DNA of 64,000 nt, taken from Brachyhypopomus gauderio. Lineage: Eukaryota; Chordata; Actinopteri; Gymnotiformes; Hypopomidae. The notes beneath the pieces are model-generated. The model was not told the origin of the DNA, did no database searches, and was given only the letters and a program-made list of their open reading frames with translations. Positions 43,441 to 53,817 of this stretch are shown piece by piece. How positions within the stretch are numbered: the first letter of the stretch is position 1; each line of letters starts with the position of its first letter. A program made the position numbers and the translations under genes. The stretch spans positions 15,322,373 to 15,386,372 of the forward strand of contig NC_135222.1 of the NCBI RefSeq assembly GCF_052324685.1, written 5' to 3'.

Positions 43441-44544
43441 ATGTCGAATACTGAGAGCGCTGTCACAGAACAGTTACGACAGCTGACTGAGAAAATTCAA
43501 CAGCTACAGGCTGAAAATGATATGCTTAAAAATGCAGGTGGCCCTAGTACTAGCAGTGCTCGGTCAGGTCTGGATTTGGGACCTGAGCGATTTGTTTATG
43601 TAACTAGGGAAAGGAAATGCCCTAGATTCTCAGGCAATGGGAGGGGATCTGTACCAGTGGAGGAATGGGTAGAGGAAGCCCGTCGGTCCGTGGAATCTCG
43701 TCATATGTCTCGTGCTGAGCAAGCATCGTTTTTGCTTGATCATTTGGATGGGGAGGCTAAGAATGAGATTAGGTTTCGCCCAGCTGGAGATAGAAATGAC
43801 CCAGACCGGATTTTCACTATATTGCAAGATATATTTGGGTGTTCACAGTCTTATATTGGATTGCAGAAACAATTCTTTCAGCGTAAGCAATTGGAGGGGG
43901 AGTCTCTTCGTGAATTTTCGTATAGTTTGCTGTCATTAATGGAGGCTGTAAAGCGAAGTAGTGGTGAACGCTTTTTAAATTCGGACACTTTAGTACGGGA
44001 CCAATTTATAGAGCATGTTCGAGACGGGTTGCTTCGCAGGGAATTGAAGCGTTTCGTTCGTTCTAATCCGGAAGCCTCATTTTTAGAGGTTCGGGGGGAG
44101 GCTATTCGTTGGGTGGACGATGGGGAACGAGTGGGGGCTCCCAGGTCCCGGGTTTATTCTTGTGATTCCCAGGTGAGGTTTAGGGATAGCCCCAGACCGG
44201 ATAGTACCATTTCCCTGCAGCAAAGCAGTGAATTGCAGGAGTTAAAGGAGTGTTTTAGAACTCAGCAAGCTCAGCTTGATGCCATTATAAGGCGTTTAGA
44301 TTCCTCGAGTACTTCCAGTGCCTCGGTGGGGAGGAGACAGGCCTCCAATGGGTGTCCGTATCGTTTTCATTCTGATGGTCGGCCCATTTGCTTACATTGT
44401 CAACAGCCAGGTCACGTGGTGCGAGTCTGCCCTACAAGGGTAGGACAGTCACTATCCACTGGAGGGCAGGATGTAGCAGAGGGTAGAACAACCGGGGAAT
44501 CGTCTCGGGCTACTGTTGGAGTTCATACTTTTTCGGAAAACTAA
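43441..44544 (+). CDS. Gypsy element 2 Gag
   Basis: An intact 367-codon frame. Residues 9-30 form a short coiled coil (QLRQLTEKIQQLQAEN). Residues about 55-235 are a retrotransposon capsid-type domain (PRFSGNG, VEEWVEEARRS, LDHLDGEAKNEIRF, LREFSYSLLSLMEAV, LRRELKRFVRSNP). A CCHC knuckle, CLHCQQPGHVVRVC, lies at about residues 315-328 and would bind element RNA. The stop is TAA at 44542-44544; pol follows after a gap with the frames arranged so that a shift is needed. Gag forms the particle in which cDNA is made. Confidence 0.88.
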   Translation: MSNTESAVTEQLRQLTEKIQQLQAENDMLKNAGGPSTSSARSGLDLGPERFVYVTRERKCPRFSGNGRGSVPVEEWVEEARRSVESRHMSRAEQASFLLDHLDGEAKNEIRFRPAGDRNDPDRIFTILQDIFGCSQSYIGLQKQFFQRKQLEGESLREFSYSLLSLMEAVKRSSGERFLNSDTLVRDQFIEHVRDGLLRRELKRFVRSNPEASFLEVRGEAIRWVDDGERVGAPRSRVYSCDSQVRFRDSPRPDSTISLQQSSELQELKECFRTQQAQLDAIIRRLDSSSTSSASVGRRQASNGCPYRFHSDGRPICLHCQQPGHVVRVCPTRVGQSLSTGGQDVAEGRTTGESSRATVGVHTFSEN

Positions 44545-44622
44545 TTCCCGCTGATGTCCTGAGCCAAACATCAGACGGGATTGTTCAGGGCTCCCCAGTA
44601 AATTCAGTCTGTTCTAATAAAT

Positions 44623-46854
44623 TTGTTGGTACCTGTCCCGTGGTGGAAGTCACTATGGGGGGGGGTAAATATGTCTTGTTTGTTGGATACGGGGTCCATG
44701 GTCACCACTATCACAGAAGAGGCATTTCACCAACATTTTCAGGGTGGGAGTGGCTTGCGAGCTTGTCATTGGTTACAGCTTAGGGCCGCCAATGGTTTAG
44801 AGATTCCCTACTTGGGTTACTTGGAATTAGATATTCAGGTTCTGGGTAAAGTGTTACCACAGATGGGAGTGTTGGTAGTGAGGGACTCTAGTGACCTGTC
44901 GTTTCAGCAGCAGAAAGCCAAGGTTCCGGGACTGTTGGGCATGAATGTTATTCACAGCTGTTATTCAGAGTTGTTTCCTCAACATGGTTCTGCTCTTTTT
45001 CAGAGCTCGTTCATCCCGTTAGCTGGTGAGCCTTGGAAACGGGCGCTGATTGAGTGTCATCGATTGGAGTGTCTACCTCCTACCGGGTGCCTAGGCCAAG
45101 TGACCGTGCGAAGTCGAGCAGCAGTTCGGGTTCCGGCTGGTTCTGTTAAGTTGGTGTTGGCTGGGTGTAATTCCAGCTGCGGGACCACCTTATCTGCACT
45201 CTTTGAGCCGCAGACTGATGCTTTACCAGATGGTTTACTTATGTCCCGTGCCCTTCTTTCTATTGACTTAGGTTCTGTGGCGGTGCCAGTAGTCAATGTC
45301 GAAAACAGAGATATCTGGCTTCCTTCTAAAGCTGTGTTGGGACAACTGTTTGCGGTGGAAGTACAGCCTGGGTCTTCAACTAGTGAGGTAGAGGAACTTT
45401 TTCATGGCTTTGAGCAGGTGGCGGTGGTGCAATCTTCGACCGTGGGGTGCACTTCCTTAGATCTAACTGGCGTTTCGTGGCCTGCTCTTACTCCTGGGCA
45501 AGTGCAGTTAGGGAAAGGCCTTTTGCAACGCTATAGTTCTGTTTTTAGCCAGTCAGAGGGTGAGTTGGGGTGTACTAGTCTGCTTGAACACGAGATTCCT
45601 CTTGTGGATGATGCCCCAGTTAAACAGCGCTATAGGCGTATCCCCCCTTCCCAGTATGAGCTGGTCAAAGGTCATATTCAAGAGCTGTTAGATCGTAAGG
45701 TAATTCGAGCAAGTTGTAGTCCCTACTCGTCACCTGTTGTTGTAGTTCAAAAAAGGGATGGCACCATCCGGTTGTGTGTGGACTACAGACACTTAAACTC
45801 GAAGACCCGAAAGGATGCTTACCCGCTTCCACGCATTGAAGAGTCATTGGATGCCTTGGGGGGTGCTCGGTTGTTCTCAACCTTGGATTTGACTAGTGGC
45901 TACAATCAAGTCCCCATGGCAGAAAGGGATAAAGCTAAAACTGCTTTTTGTACACCCTTCGGACTCTTTGAATTTAACCGTATGCCTTTTGGTTTGTGTA
46001 ACGCTCCAAGCACATTTCAGCGACTGATGGAGCGCATTTTTGGCGATGAGCGGTTTCAGTCTCTACTTCTGTATCTGGACGATATTGTTATATTCTCATC
46101 TACCTTTGATTCGCATTTGCAGCGTTTGGAGGTGGTTCTGCAGCGGTTACAGCAAAACAATCTGAAGCTTAAATTGACCAAGTGCCAGTTTTTCCAATCC
46201 CAGGTAAAATATTTGGGACATGTGATATCCTCGGCAGGCGTGGCTACAGATCCGGAGAAGGTTAAGGTTGTGGCTGAGTGGGAGCGGCCCCAGACGGTTA
46301 CAGAACTCCGTTCTTTCCTTGGGTTTGCCTCTTACTACCGTAGGTTCGTGGAAGGATTTGCTAAATATGCCAGTCCATTACACCGGCTGGTGGCCACCCT
46401 ACAAGGGGGAAAGAAAAGAGTGAAGGCCAAGTCGGTGGATGGACAATGGAGTGACACCTGTGAGGAAGCTTTCCAGACACTAAAAGACAAGTTAGTGAGT
46501 ACACCCGTGTTGGGCTACGCTGATTTTTCAAAACCTTTTGTCTTGGAAATTGACGCTAGTCATGTGGGGCTTGGGGCAGTCTTATCTCAAGATCAAGGAG
46601 GCGGTCGCAAGCCAATAGCATATGCCAGCCGTGGGCTCCGGGGAAGTGAGAGGAACATGTCCAATTATAGTTCCATGAAGTTGGAACTGCTGGGCTTGAA
46701 GTGGGCCGTCACCGAAAAGTTTCGGGAATACTTATTGGGTGCAGAATTTACTGTTCTTACAGATAACAACCCCTTGAGTTATTTACACACAGCCAAGCTT
46801 GGAGCGCTGGGTGTCCTTGTTTGCATGGAGTGTCAACCAGCCATTGTCAGGTAA
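44623..46854 (+). pseudogene. Gypsy element 2 Pol: protease, reverse transcriptase, RNase H (3' truncated)
   Basis: Protease active site CLLDTGS lies near residue 20 and LLGMNVI near residue 105. Reverse transcriptase spans about residues 330-510: HEIPLVDDAPVKQRYRRIPP, LCVDYRHLNSKT, FSTLDLTSGYNQVPM, FGLCNAPSTFQRLM and the catalytic YLDDIVIFS. The connection domain has LGFASYYRRFV. RNase H has EIDASHVGLGAVLS, MKLELLGLKW and TDNNPL before the break near 46805. The last about 16 codons (VLVCMECQPAIVR) are foreign. The protease N-terminus appears to begin in another frame upstream, and the frames meet at a G run near 44655-44664, which suggests an indel. Related to the pol at 1-2346. Confidence 0.88.
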
Positions 46855-47229
46855 ACTTGCTAATTTCATTTAAGATTACATAAGAACATGATTTAGTACA
46901 TTAGCAGAAAAATAAGGTTGATCAGTGATTCGGTTCAGTGATTTATTTGTAGTCATGTCCTTGTTTGTGTGTAACCAGTGTCAGGAGAATGTGTAGAAAG
47001 TACAGAAATTACTATGTTATGTCTGTCATCCCTCTGCTGACCATCAGCTCTTTCTGTGTTCTGCTAAAAATAGGAAAGCTCCATATTAGTAGGAATGCAC
47101 ATGTGAGACGAAAGCTGTCTACTGTGCATTCTCTCCCCTCAGGTTCTCAGTGTGCCCAAATGTACTGTAAGCATGTGATAACTAAGGAATAAAGGAGATT
47201 GAACTGCCCTCTCTCCTCAGAGTTCTTGT
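46806..47229. other. Sequence after the Gypsy break, no gene seen
   Basis: Unassigned. The CAGGTAAAC at 46849-46857 looks like a splice donor but no matching exon could be recognised. Confidence 0.35.
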
Positions 47230-47991
47230 TCTAGACGAGACTCTATTGCTTTTTGACTTTTGTAACAAAACTCTCTTTTAACCACGTCTGAGTCCATTTT
47301 CAGGAAATTTCCACAACCCCATCCTCCACTCCATCCATCCATCTGGACCATCGAGCATTGCATGGCACTCATCGGTGAACAAAACAGTTTTGAAGTCAGT
47401 CCATGTATTGTTTGGCCCACTGGAGCCGTTTCTGCTTGTGTGCAGTGGATAGAGGAGGTTGACAGGATGGCTTACGCACAGCTGCGTTGTTGTTCAGGGG
47501 ACGTTGGAGGCACCAGTAGCTTCAAAAACTTGTTTGCTACTATGACAAGGCATTTTTGCAGCTGCTCTTTTAACCTGATGTAATTGTTTGTTGGAAAGAG
47601 TCCTCAATTTTCCCTTATCAGCACGCACACGTGTGCTCTGAATCAGCTACATACTTCTTGATTGTGTGATGATCACAATGAAGTGTCTTGGCAATGTTGA
47701 TTGTAGTCATGCCTTGACCTAAACACTCCACAACTCAGCAGCCGACACATCCTTTTTCTTTCCCATTTTGGCTGAAAATGTAGGCTGCTTAATAATGTGG
47801 GACAGTCTTCTTAAGTAGTCTTGCCTTTAATTGGACACACCTGCCAAACTAATTAGCACAGGTGTCTGCAGTTGCTTTCTGTGATATAAAGAGCCCTGAC
47901 ACACATCACCATCAATGGGTTTAACTGACAAAAAAAATCTTACTTTATCACTCCTAAACACTTTTAGCATAATAATTTGGAACACAGTGTA
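47230..47991 (-). pseudogene. Tc1/mariner element relic with transposase text
   Basis: Minus-strand translation near 47320-47360 gives FTDECHAMLDGPDGW, the first catalytic Asp block. Near 47640-47760 it gives KKDVSAAELW and ADSEHTRVRADKG-like helix-turn-helix text with stops between. The right end on the plus strand is a ...CATAATAATTTGGAACACAG terminus at about 47991. The C-terminal half and left end are missing. Confidence 0.65.
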
Positions 47992-48165
47992 ATGTGCTGT
48001 AGTGTAGATAATTTACACTTCATCTAAATGTTGTTTTTAAATCCAATATTTTAGTATGTCTACCTTGATAACTATCAGATTTAAGCCACAAAGTGAGATT
48101 AAGCCTCATTTGTAAGAGTTTGTAATTCAGATTGTAATTCATATTTTTATATAGTTTCTCATCAA

Positions 48166-48591
48166 TCAGTTCATAGCATTGTCTGTCAGAATTTGAAATA
48201 AAAAGAAAACACTGAAAGTCAACACTGTCACAATGCATCTTATCTGTGTTAAAAAGACAATATAAATATCTACCATCACAAAAGAATAGGCCCACCCAAA
48301 TGAAACTTGTAAAACCACACCACTGCAGAAATGAATCACGATATTAAATTTCTGTAACACTTTATCAGGTGTAAGATAAAATATCATGGTAAAAGTGATA
48401 AAAGCAGGGACCAGTAAGCATAAGAAGAAAAATATTGTTCTGAAGAACTCAATTAATTTTTCAGACACAACAAGGCTGATGACAATGAAGATAAAAACTG
48501 ATTTGCACTCTACAAGGATTTGTCTTAGTGCATTTAAGAAAGAATGCCAATCCTTTTCTATTATTGAGAACAAAGAGGAGCAGCTTGGCAT
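48166..48591 (-). CDS. Hypothetical multi-pass membrane protein fragment
   Basis: A 141-codon frame rich in hydrophobic residues. At least three, probably four, candidate membrane segments are visible: VFIFIVISLVVSEKLIEFF, FFFLCLLVPAFITFTMIFYL, VVLQVSFGWAYSFVMV and VLTFSVFFLFQIL. The N-terminus has KDWHSFLNALRQILVECKS. I do not recognise a family. It could be one exon of a host gene or chance; a neighbouring minus-strand frame at 48020-48295 might continue it with an indel or through splicing. Confidence 0.3.
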   Translation of the reverse strand: MPSCSSLFSIIEKDWHSFLNALRQILVECKSVFIFIVISLVVSEKLIEFFRTIFFFLCLLVPAFITFTMIFYLTPDKVLQKFNIVIHFCSGVVLQVSFGWAYSFVMVDIYIVFLTQIRCIVTVLTFSVFFLFQILTDNAMN

Positions 48592-48951
48592 ATGTGGAAG
48601 ATGTTTTGATGTATGCTATCCATCACCATGAACATCTCACTCAGCCTTCAGTAAGAGAGAGGAGAGAGGGTACCCTACAATCACACTTACAGTACCTTGC
48701 TGCATAAGGGAGACTATGCCATGATTGACCAGAAATGCATGGATTATGTGTCCATGTAAAGGTAAGTCTCTTAATGCCAGGAGGGCTAAACAGTGGAGTA
48801 TGTAACCAAACTTATAGGTATATATAGAAAGAAAAGTTGAGGAGCAGAAACAAAGAAAATGTGGAGGGGGCATCATTATATTACTTGAATAAATTATATT
48901 AGACCTTTATTGCACAAGTTCATAAGCCCAGTTGCAGTACGGTCTTTTAAA
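48592..48951. other. No gene seen
   Basis: Unassigned intergenic sequence between the membrane-protein frame and the solo LTR. Confidence 0.4.
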
Positions 48952-48956
48952 GCTAC

Positions 48957-49236
48957 TGTCACGGTCAGGTGGCCCCCTACCAGTCGCCTCCGTCCACAGT
49001 GGCTGTTGTTGTTTTGTTGCGTCGTGTGCGTCCCTCAGGTGGGCGGAATGTACCGTCTCACCTGAGGGTTGTTTGTTTGCCTATATATGTCTTGTCTTTG
49101 TACCAGTTGACCGCTGGTCATTATATCCTTCCTTTGGAACTATGTCACGGGTTTGCGCACTTTCAATTAAACCACCTTTTTTCCTTGAGACTTGGCATGA
49201 TCGCTTCCTTTTTATTCACTCACCCTGCCCGTCACA
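48957..49236 (+). repeat. Solo LTR of family A with 5-bp target duplication
   Basis: 280 bp from TGTCACGG to CCCGTCACA, flanked by GCTAC (48952-48956 and 49237-49241). It aligns with 39752-40051 read on the other strand, including CCTATATATG, a GACCGCTGGT block and ATTAAA. Confidence 0.9.
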
Positions 49237-49479
49237 GCTACTTGCTGTCACATTACAGCCCCAGACCCCTCCCTTCCTGTGGGTGTGGTGGTTTGTGTAT
49301 GTGTTCGCACATCTTGTCAGTCTATGTCACATGGGGCTCGTTATGTGTTACCTATGTATTGTGTGTGATAGTCCTGTCCTGTGTTCATCTTTGTGAGTCT
49401 CTTATGTTCGCTACCATTAGTGTTGCTCGTTTACCAAGTCCTACTTCAGTATTTGCTATCATACTAATAAATAAATTAA
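49237..49479. other. No gene seen
   Basis: GT-rich unassigned sequence between the solo LTR and the SINE tail. Confidence 0.4.
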
Positions 49480-49968
49480 TGAATGTTCGATTTATATAGC
49501 GCCTTTCCGAATTCCCAAGGCACTTTACAATTTAACACAGGTACAAGTCCCAGACAACCAATCACACACACACCGGCAAGAAGTGGCAGCCAATTGCGCA
49601 CAACGTACTTTCTACCGGAAGCCACAGCCCCCTAGGGGACTGAATGGGGTGCAGGAAGGGGAGAGAGGACAGACCCTAGTGGCAGAGCACCATCCACCAC
49701 TGGGCATACAAGCAAACACACACACACAGACTCAGACACTACTTTTTATTGAACATAGAGACACAGACACACACTCAGGGAGAATTTGTCAGGGACTGCC
49801 AATTTACCCAACCTCCATGTTTTTGGATTGTGGGAGGAAACCGAAGATCCCGGAGGAAACCCATGCAAACACAGGGAGAACATGGAAACTCCACTCAGAT
49901 AGGGACTTGAACCCAAGACCCCAATGCTGAGAGGCAAATGTGCTAACCACCAAGCCACCGTGGTGCCC
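49480..49968 (-). mobile_element. tRNA-derived SINE, full length
   Basis: Read on the minus strand it starts GGCACCACGGTGGCTTGGTG (A-box region, TGGTTAGCA), has a B-box-like GGTTCAAGTCC and a body with GGTTTCCTCCGGGATC. It ends GGCGCTATATAAATCGAAC. Same head and body type as the SINE at 28465-31230. Confidence 0.7.
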
Positions 49969-50295
49969 TTCCTCGCACATTACACTTGCACAACAAACAG
50001 GTTAAATGCAAGACTTACTACTTGTTTGGAAATGCATGTGTAACATTACAAACATGATAAAACATCTTGTTATTACATGTAAACACTGTTTTCAAACAAA
50101 ATATGAGTTTTCAGTTAATTCTTCAAAAGTTGCACTTTTGCTCCAAGTTATGCTCAGAAACACTGTTTAGAGCGCTTACAACACCAGCAAACGCTGTTTT
50201 GAACGCCTAAATGCAAGACTTACTACTTGTTTGGAAATGCCACCGTGGTGCCCTTCCTCGCACATTACACTTGCACAACAAACAGGTTAAAATGC
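49954..50295 (+). repeat. Rearranged direct repeats of SINE edge and flank
   Basis: Block X (GCCACCGTGGTGCCC to CAGGTTAAA) is at 49954-50007 and 50239-50291; block Y (TGCAAGACTTACTACTTG to AAATGC) at 50007-50035 and 50212-50240. The order is X-Y in the first copy and Y-X in the second. Confidence 0.85.
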
Positions 50296-50519
50296 AAAAG
50301 CTGTTATTTCAGACAGGACGTGGTTGTCGATTCAGACAGGATGTGGCAGACATGCACATTGCCAGTAAAAGGTTTGAACACACCAGACTAAATGCATTTT
50401 CTTTGTACAAAAATAAATAAATAATAAATATTTAATTTGGGAAGGTGTTATATAAGAATTTATTTTCAAGACACACACACTTTTAAATGCACCCTCAGTT
50501 TTATTTCAGGTCTTTATAC
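50296..50519. other. No gene seen
   Basis: AT-rich unassigned sequence. Confidence 0.35.
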
Positions 50520-50792
50520 TGCAAGTGCTCTGCATGTGTGAGAATGTGTTCAGGACTAATGGAGAAGCATCCATGAAGTGCTGCTTCATGAAGCTGGTGA
50601 ACAGAACACCAAGAGTGTGCAACGCTGTCATCAAAATATAGGATAGTTACATTAAAGAATCTAATATTTGTTTATTAGAGCATAATGACATGCATTATTT
50701 CATTTGTTTGACATCTTCCCTGTTTATGTCAAAAATAATAAAAATAAACTGGAAAGAGTAGGTGTGTCCAAATTTTTGCCTGGCAGTGTATG
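50520..50792 (+). mobile_element. Tc1/mariner 3' end relic
   Basis: Holds the end of a transposase (CCAAGAGTGTGCAACGCTGT, then GTCATCAAAATATAG) and the terminus GTGTCCAAATTTTTGCCTGG followed by CAGTGTA. The 5' half is missing. Confidence 0.6.
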
Positions 50793-50991
50793 TTTCAAAA
50801 TAGCTCCCTTTGTCTTTCAACTTTGTGCACATTTTTAAAAAAATTGTGAAACCGAGACAATGTCGATACACCTATAACAGGAAATAACCCACAAAAACCA
50901 TGCATTATTATGTCTAAGATGTTGAGAAGACATCTCAGTTGCAGTTGTGTAGTCTACTCAAGAGAATTCTCAAGAATTGATAGATGCAGAC

Positions 50992-51590
50992 TGTGACGGG
51001 CAGGGAGTGTGAAGTAAAATGGGCGGGACCCTGAACCAACTGCGCCATCAACAAGACAGAAACCACGCCCCGGTCGGTCACAGGGCCCTCTCGCCCTAAC
51101 CGGCATTTGGCCGCTGAGCCCCACAAAAGCACACTAGGACAAAACGAACACGAAAAGGCAAGACAAACAAAAAACAGTGTACAAATGACAAACATACGGG
51201 ACCCGCGTCACACACAAAACATTTAACAATAAACACAAGTGAGCAACGCACACTGATCCACACATCCGTTCACACGTACACACTTGTAACAAGAAGACAA
51301 CCACTCAACACGAAGAGCCTTACCGGGGTCGACTGCCCTAGTCACCACCGTGCCACACACAACAACATTTAGGCACGGCGGGACGAACAAAAAATAACCC
51401 GGCTCTTCAAACGACAACAAACACAGACAAACACTTACCACGAGACATGACCACTAACAAAGGAGAAAGTAAAGGAGATTGGCGGCTTCCGAAAGTGGGT
51501 GGTCATTCTGTGACGGGCAGGGAGTGCAAAATAAAATAGAAGCGATCACACCAAGTCTCAGGAAAAAGGGAGGTTTTAACCCATCTGTGC
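50992..51590 (-). mobile_element. Non-coding LTR element (family A), second copy, degraded
   Basis: Partial LTR ends TGTGACGGGCAGGGAGTG occur at 50992 and 51512. The stretch between matches the interior of the element at 38558-40051, including ACAGTGTACAAA and GGAGATTGGCGGCTTCCGAA. Both LTRs are truncated after about 40-70 bp and no target duplication is seen. Confidence 0.75.
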
Positions 51591-51619
51591 AGTTAGAACA
51601 CACACACACTAGTGATTAC

Positions 51620-51798
51620 TAGGGGGCTGTGGATCACACGTGCCCAGAGCGGTGGGCAGCCCTAGCCCGGCGCCCGGGGAGCAGTTGGGGTTAGGTGCCT
51701 TGCTCAAGGGCACCTCAGTCATGGCCTCAGGTCTGGGAATCGAACCCACGACCCTCCGGTCACAAGACCAGTTCCCTACCACTAGGCCATGACTGCCC
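51620..51798 (-). mobile_element. tRNA-derived SINE (second type)
   Basis: On the minus strand: GGCAGTCATGGCCTAGTGGT (A-box region), GGGTTCGATTCCCAG (B box), then GAGGTGCCCTTGAGCAAGGC and CCCCAACTGCTCCCCGGGCG. A common fish SINE layout, next to or inside the family A copy. Confidence 0.75.
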
Positions 51799-52319
51799 TG
51801 TCAAGTATAGTCAAGTGAAGTGTGTTTTATCTGCATATTTGTTGCATGGACAATATACATGTGTCACAGGTACAACTTGAGGAGAACTGACTGGAGAAGA
51901 AGGATAGACTCCAAAGAAAGCGGAACCTAAGAGCAAATCTGGAAAGCTCTCTGAATATCACCAGCCAGTCAGTTTGCCAGAACACTGAACAAAGACAACC
52001 TGTGTCTGCTTCACAGCTCTTTACAAAGGCAGCTGAGCAGGTGTGGCTTTTTTGGCTTTATTGGCCTATTGGTTCCCTCTTGTGGCTGGTGGCGGCCTGG
52101 TGCTGGAGCCAACCATTAAATAACTGCTATGATTATATGTTGACTTATTTTTGTTTATTAGAATTATATATTGTTTATTTAATCTCATTTTATAGGCCAA
52201 CAGATGACAGGTGAAAAACAGGATTAACCAGTCAGCTTGGTTTTCAAACTATAAACTATATGAAAACTAGAGCCAAATAGCTACAGTATACTAGCAATGA
52301 AAGTTTTTACTTAGGCTAT
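51799..52319. other. No gene seen
   Basis: Unassigned intergenic sequence. Confidence 0.4.
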
Positions 52320-52845
52320 GCCAGGTTCACACTACACGACTTTTCAGTCGTCAGGTTTTTTGTGCCGTTCGCACTACACGACTGGTTGTGCTGTAATCGC
52401 GAGTCTTTCAGTTGTTGTGGCTTTCACACTACATGACTGATCGGCGACGCGGGCTCACGAATTAAGCCAGGCAACTTCACACTACACGACTTTTCAGTCG
52501 TCAGATTGATTATATCTATGTTCACTGCAACGGAGAGATGAAATAATTCTGGCAACTTGGGACTATGGAGTGTTTAAACGGTAAAAAAAATAATAATAAC
52601 AACGAAAATGTGGAGTACATGTACATTGTGGTGTTGCTGGTTCTCGCGAGAGTTTCGTTTTCGTGTTCTCGTGTTTTTGGATGGCAGCCAGATGAGTCGG
52701 CGATTCTCCAATTGTGTTCATGAGCCCGCGTCGTCGATCATGTATTGATCGTGTAGTCATGTAGTGTGAAAGCCACAACAACTGAAAGACTCGCGATTAC
52801 AGCACAACCAGTCGTGTAGTGCGAACGGCACAAAAACCTGACGAC
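52320..52845. mobile_element. Foldback DNA transposon (Harbinger-like MITE)
   Basis: Two long inverted arms (about 52347-52462 and 52722-52845) match over more than 110 bp, with GTGCCGTTCGCACTACACGA and GAGTCTTTCAGTTGTTGTGG on the left. A second copy of the left tip (TTCACACTACACGACTTTTC) lies inside at about 52473, so two elements may be merged. The family (PIF/Harbinger) is a guess from the TTCACACTACACGAC-type end. Confidence 0.75.
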
Positions 52846-53700
52846 TTTGACTCAACACCATAACTTTAATTTAAAATGTATATGCATGTCAGTTAGAATA
52901 TACAGAAAAAATGTTATAATTATATCTCCGTATTAAATATAACAGGATGCACTGCTGTCAGGCCTCGTCAGTACATGATTTTTCTAACAGACTGAAACAA
53001 ACACAGCACTCACATACAACACAGTATGTGTCGAACACAGGACATAACTATCCATGCCTTCATTGCAGCTGTTGTTGATGCTATCAATCAATCAAAACAT
53101 TACTTAGCAAACTCTTTAATATGTCAACGTTTTGTAAAATCAAGGGCAAATAGTAACTGCCCACCCGTGGTAGATAGATCAGCACAGTAATTCCAATGAC
53201 GCGCCCGCCGAACTGCGACGAAACAGCAGAGCATGTTAGTTCTCAGCGCACCACACTCACCGATAATCAGACGCAAAAAGAAGCGCCATACCCCGACGGT
53301 ATTAAGCTGGTCCACCAAAGGAAGCCAGGCCCAACAACGATAACTTGCCACCGTTAGAGGTGCTGGGAAAACCGGATGACAGAAGGGAATCTGCACCCGT
53401 AACCACACCCCCGCTATTTATAATGCCAGGATTAACCTACCCCGCGACTCACACGGCTCCACCGCAATTTACAATTAGGGAGGGAGTGGGGTTGCCCCAA
53501 AAATCTCACTCTGCCACATCAGGATGGGAAACGTTGTTTTGACGTCGCAGCGATGCAATGGCGATGAATATGACGCTCCCGCTTTAAATCGTACATTAGA
53601 TGTGCATATGATGTATATGCGACGTTCGAAAATGGAACGCGATGTTTTTACGATATACTGATGTAAATACGACGTCTCTGAGACGTACTTGTGCTGTCTG
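52846..53700. other. No gene seen; MITE-like right part
   Basis: No coding region supported. 53545-53700 has repeated GACG/ATGAATATGACG words like a fish MITE end. Confidence 0.35.
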
Positions 53701-53817
53701 GGCTGTTGCCAACTCCTCAGTAAGGAAAGTCGCTATTGGTTGTCCTAAAAGTCGCTAGAAGTCGCTAAATGACGTCATCACCTAATTTGCATAATACATG
53801 TTTTTGAAGCTGTAAAG

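Larger units (their letters stand above)
41826..46805 (+). mobile_element. Ty3/Gypsy element 2: 5' LTR, gag, pol; truncated before integrase
   Basis: The order LTR (41826-43225), primer site (43230-43247), gag (43441-44544) and protease-RT-RNase H (44623 to about 46805) fits Ty3/Gypsy. The RNase H domain is cut within HTAKLGAL and foreign sequence follows; integrase and the 3' LTR are missing, so it cannot move on its own. No target duplication can be checked. Confidence 0.88.
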
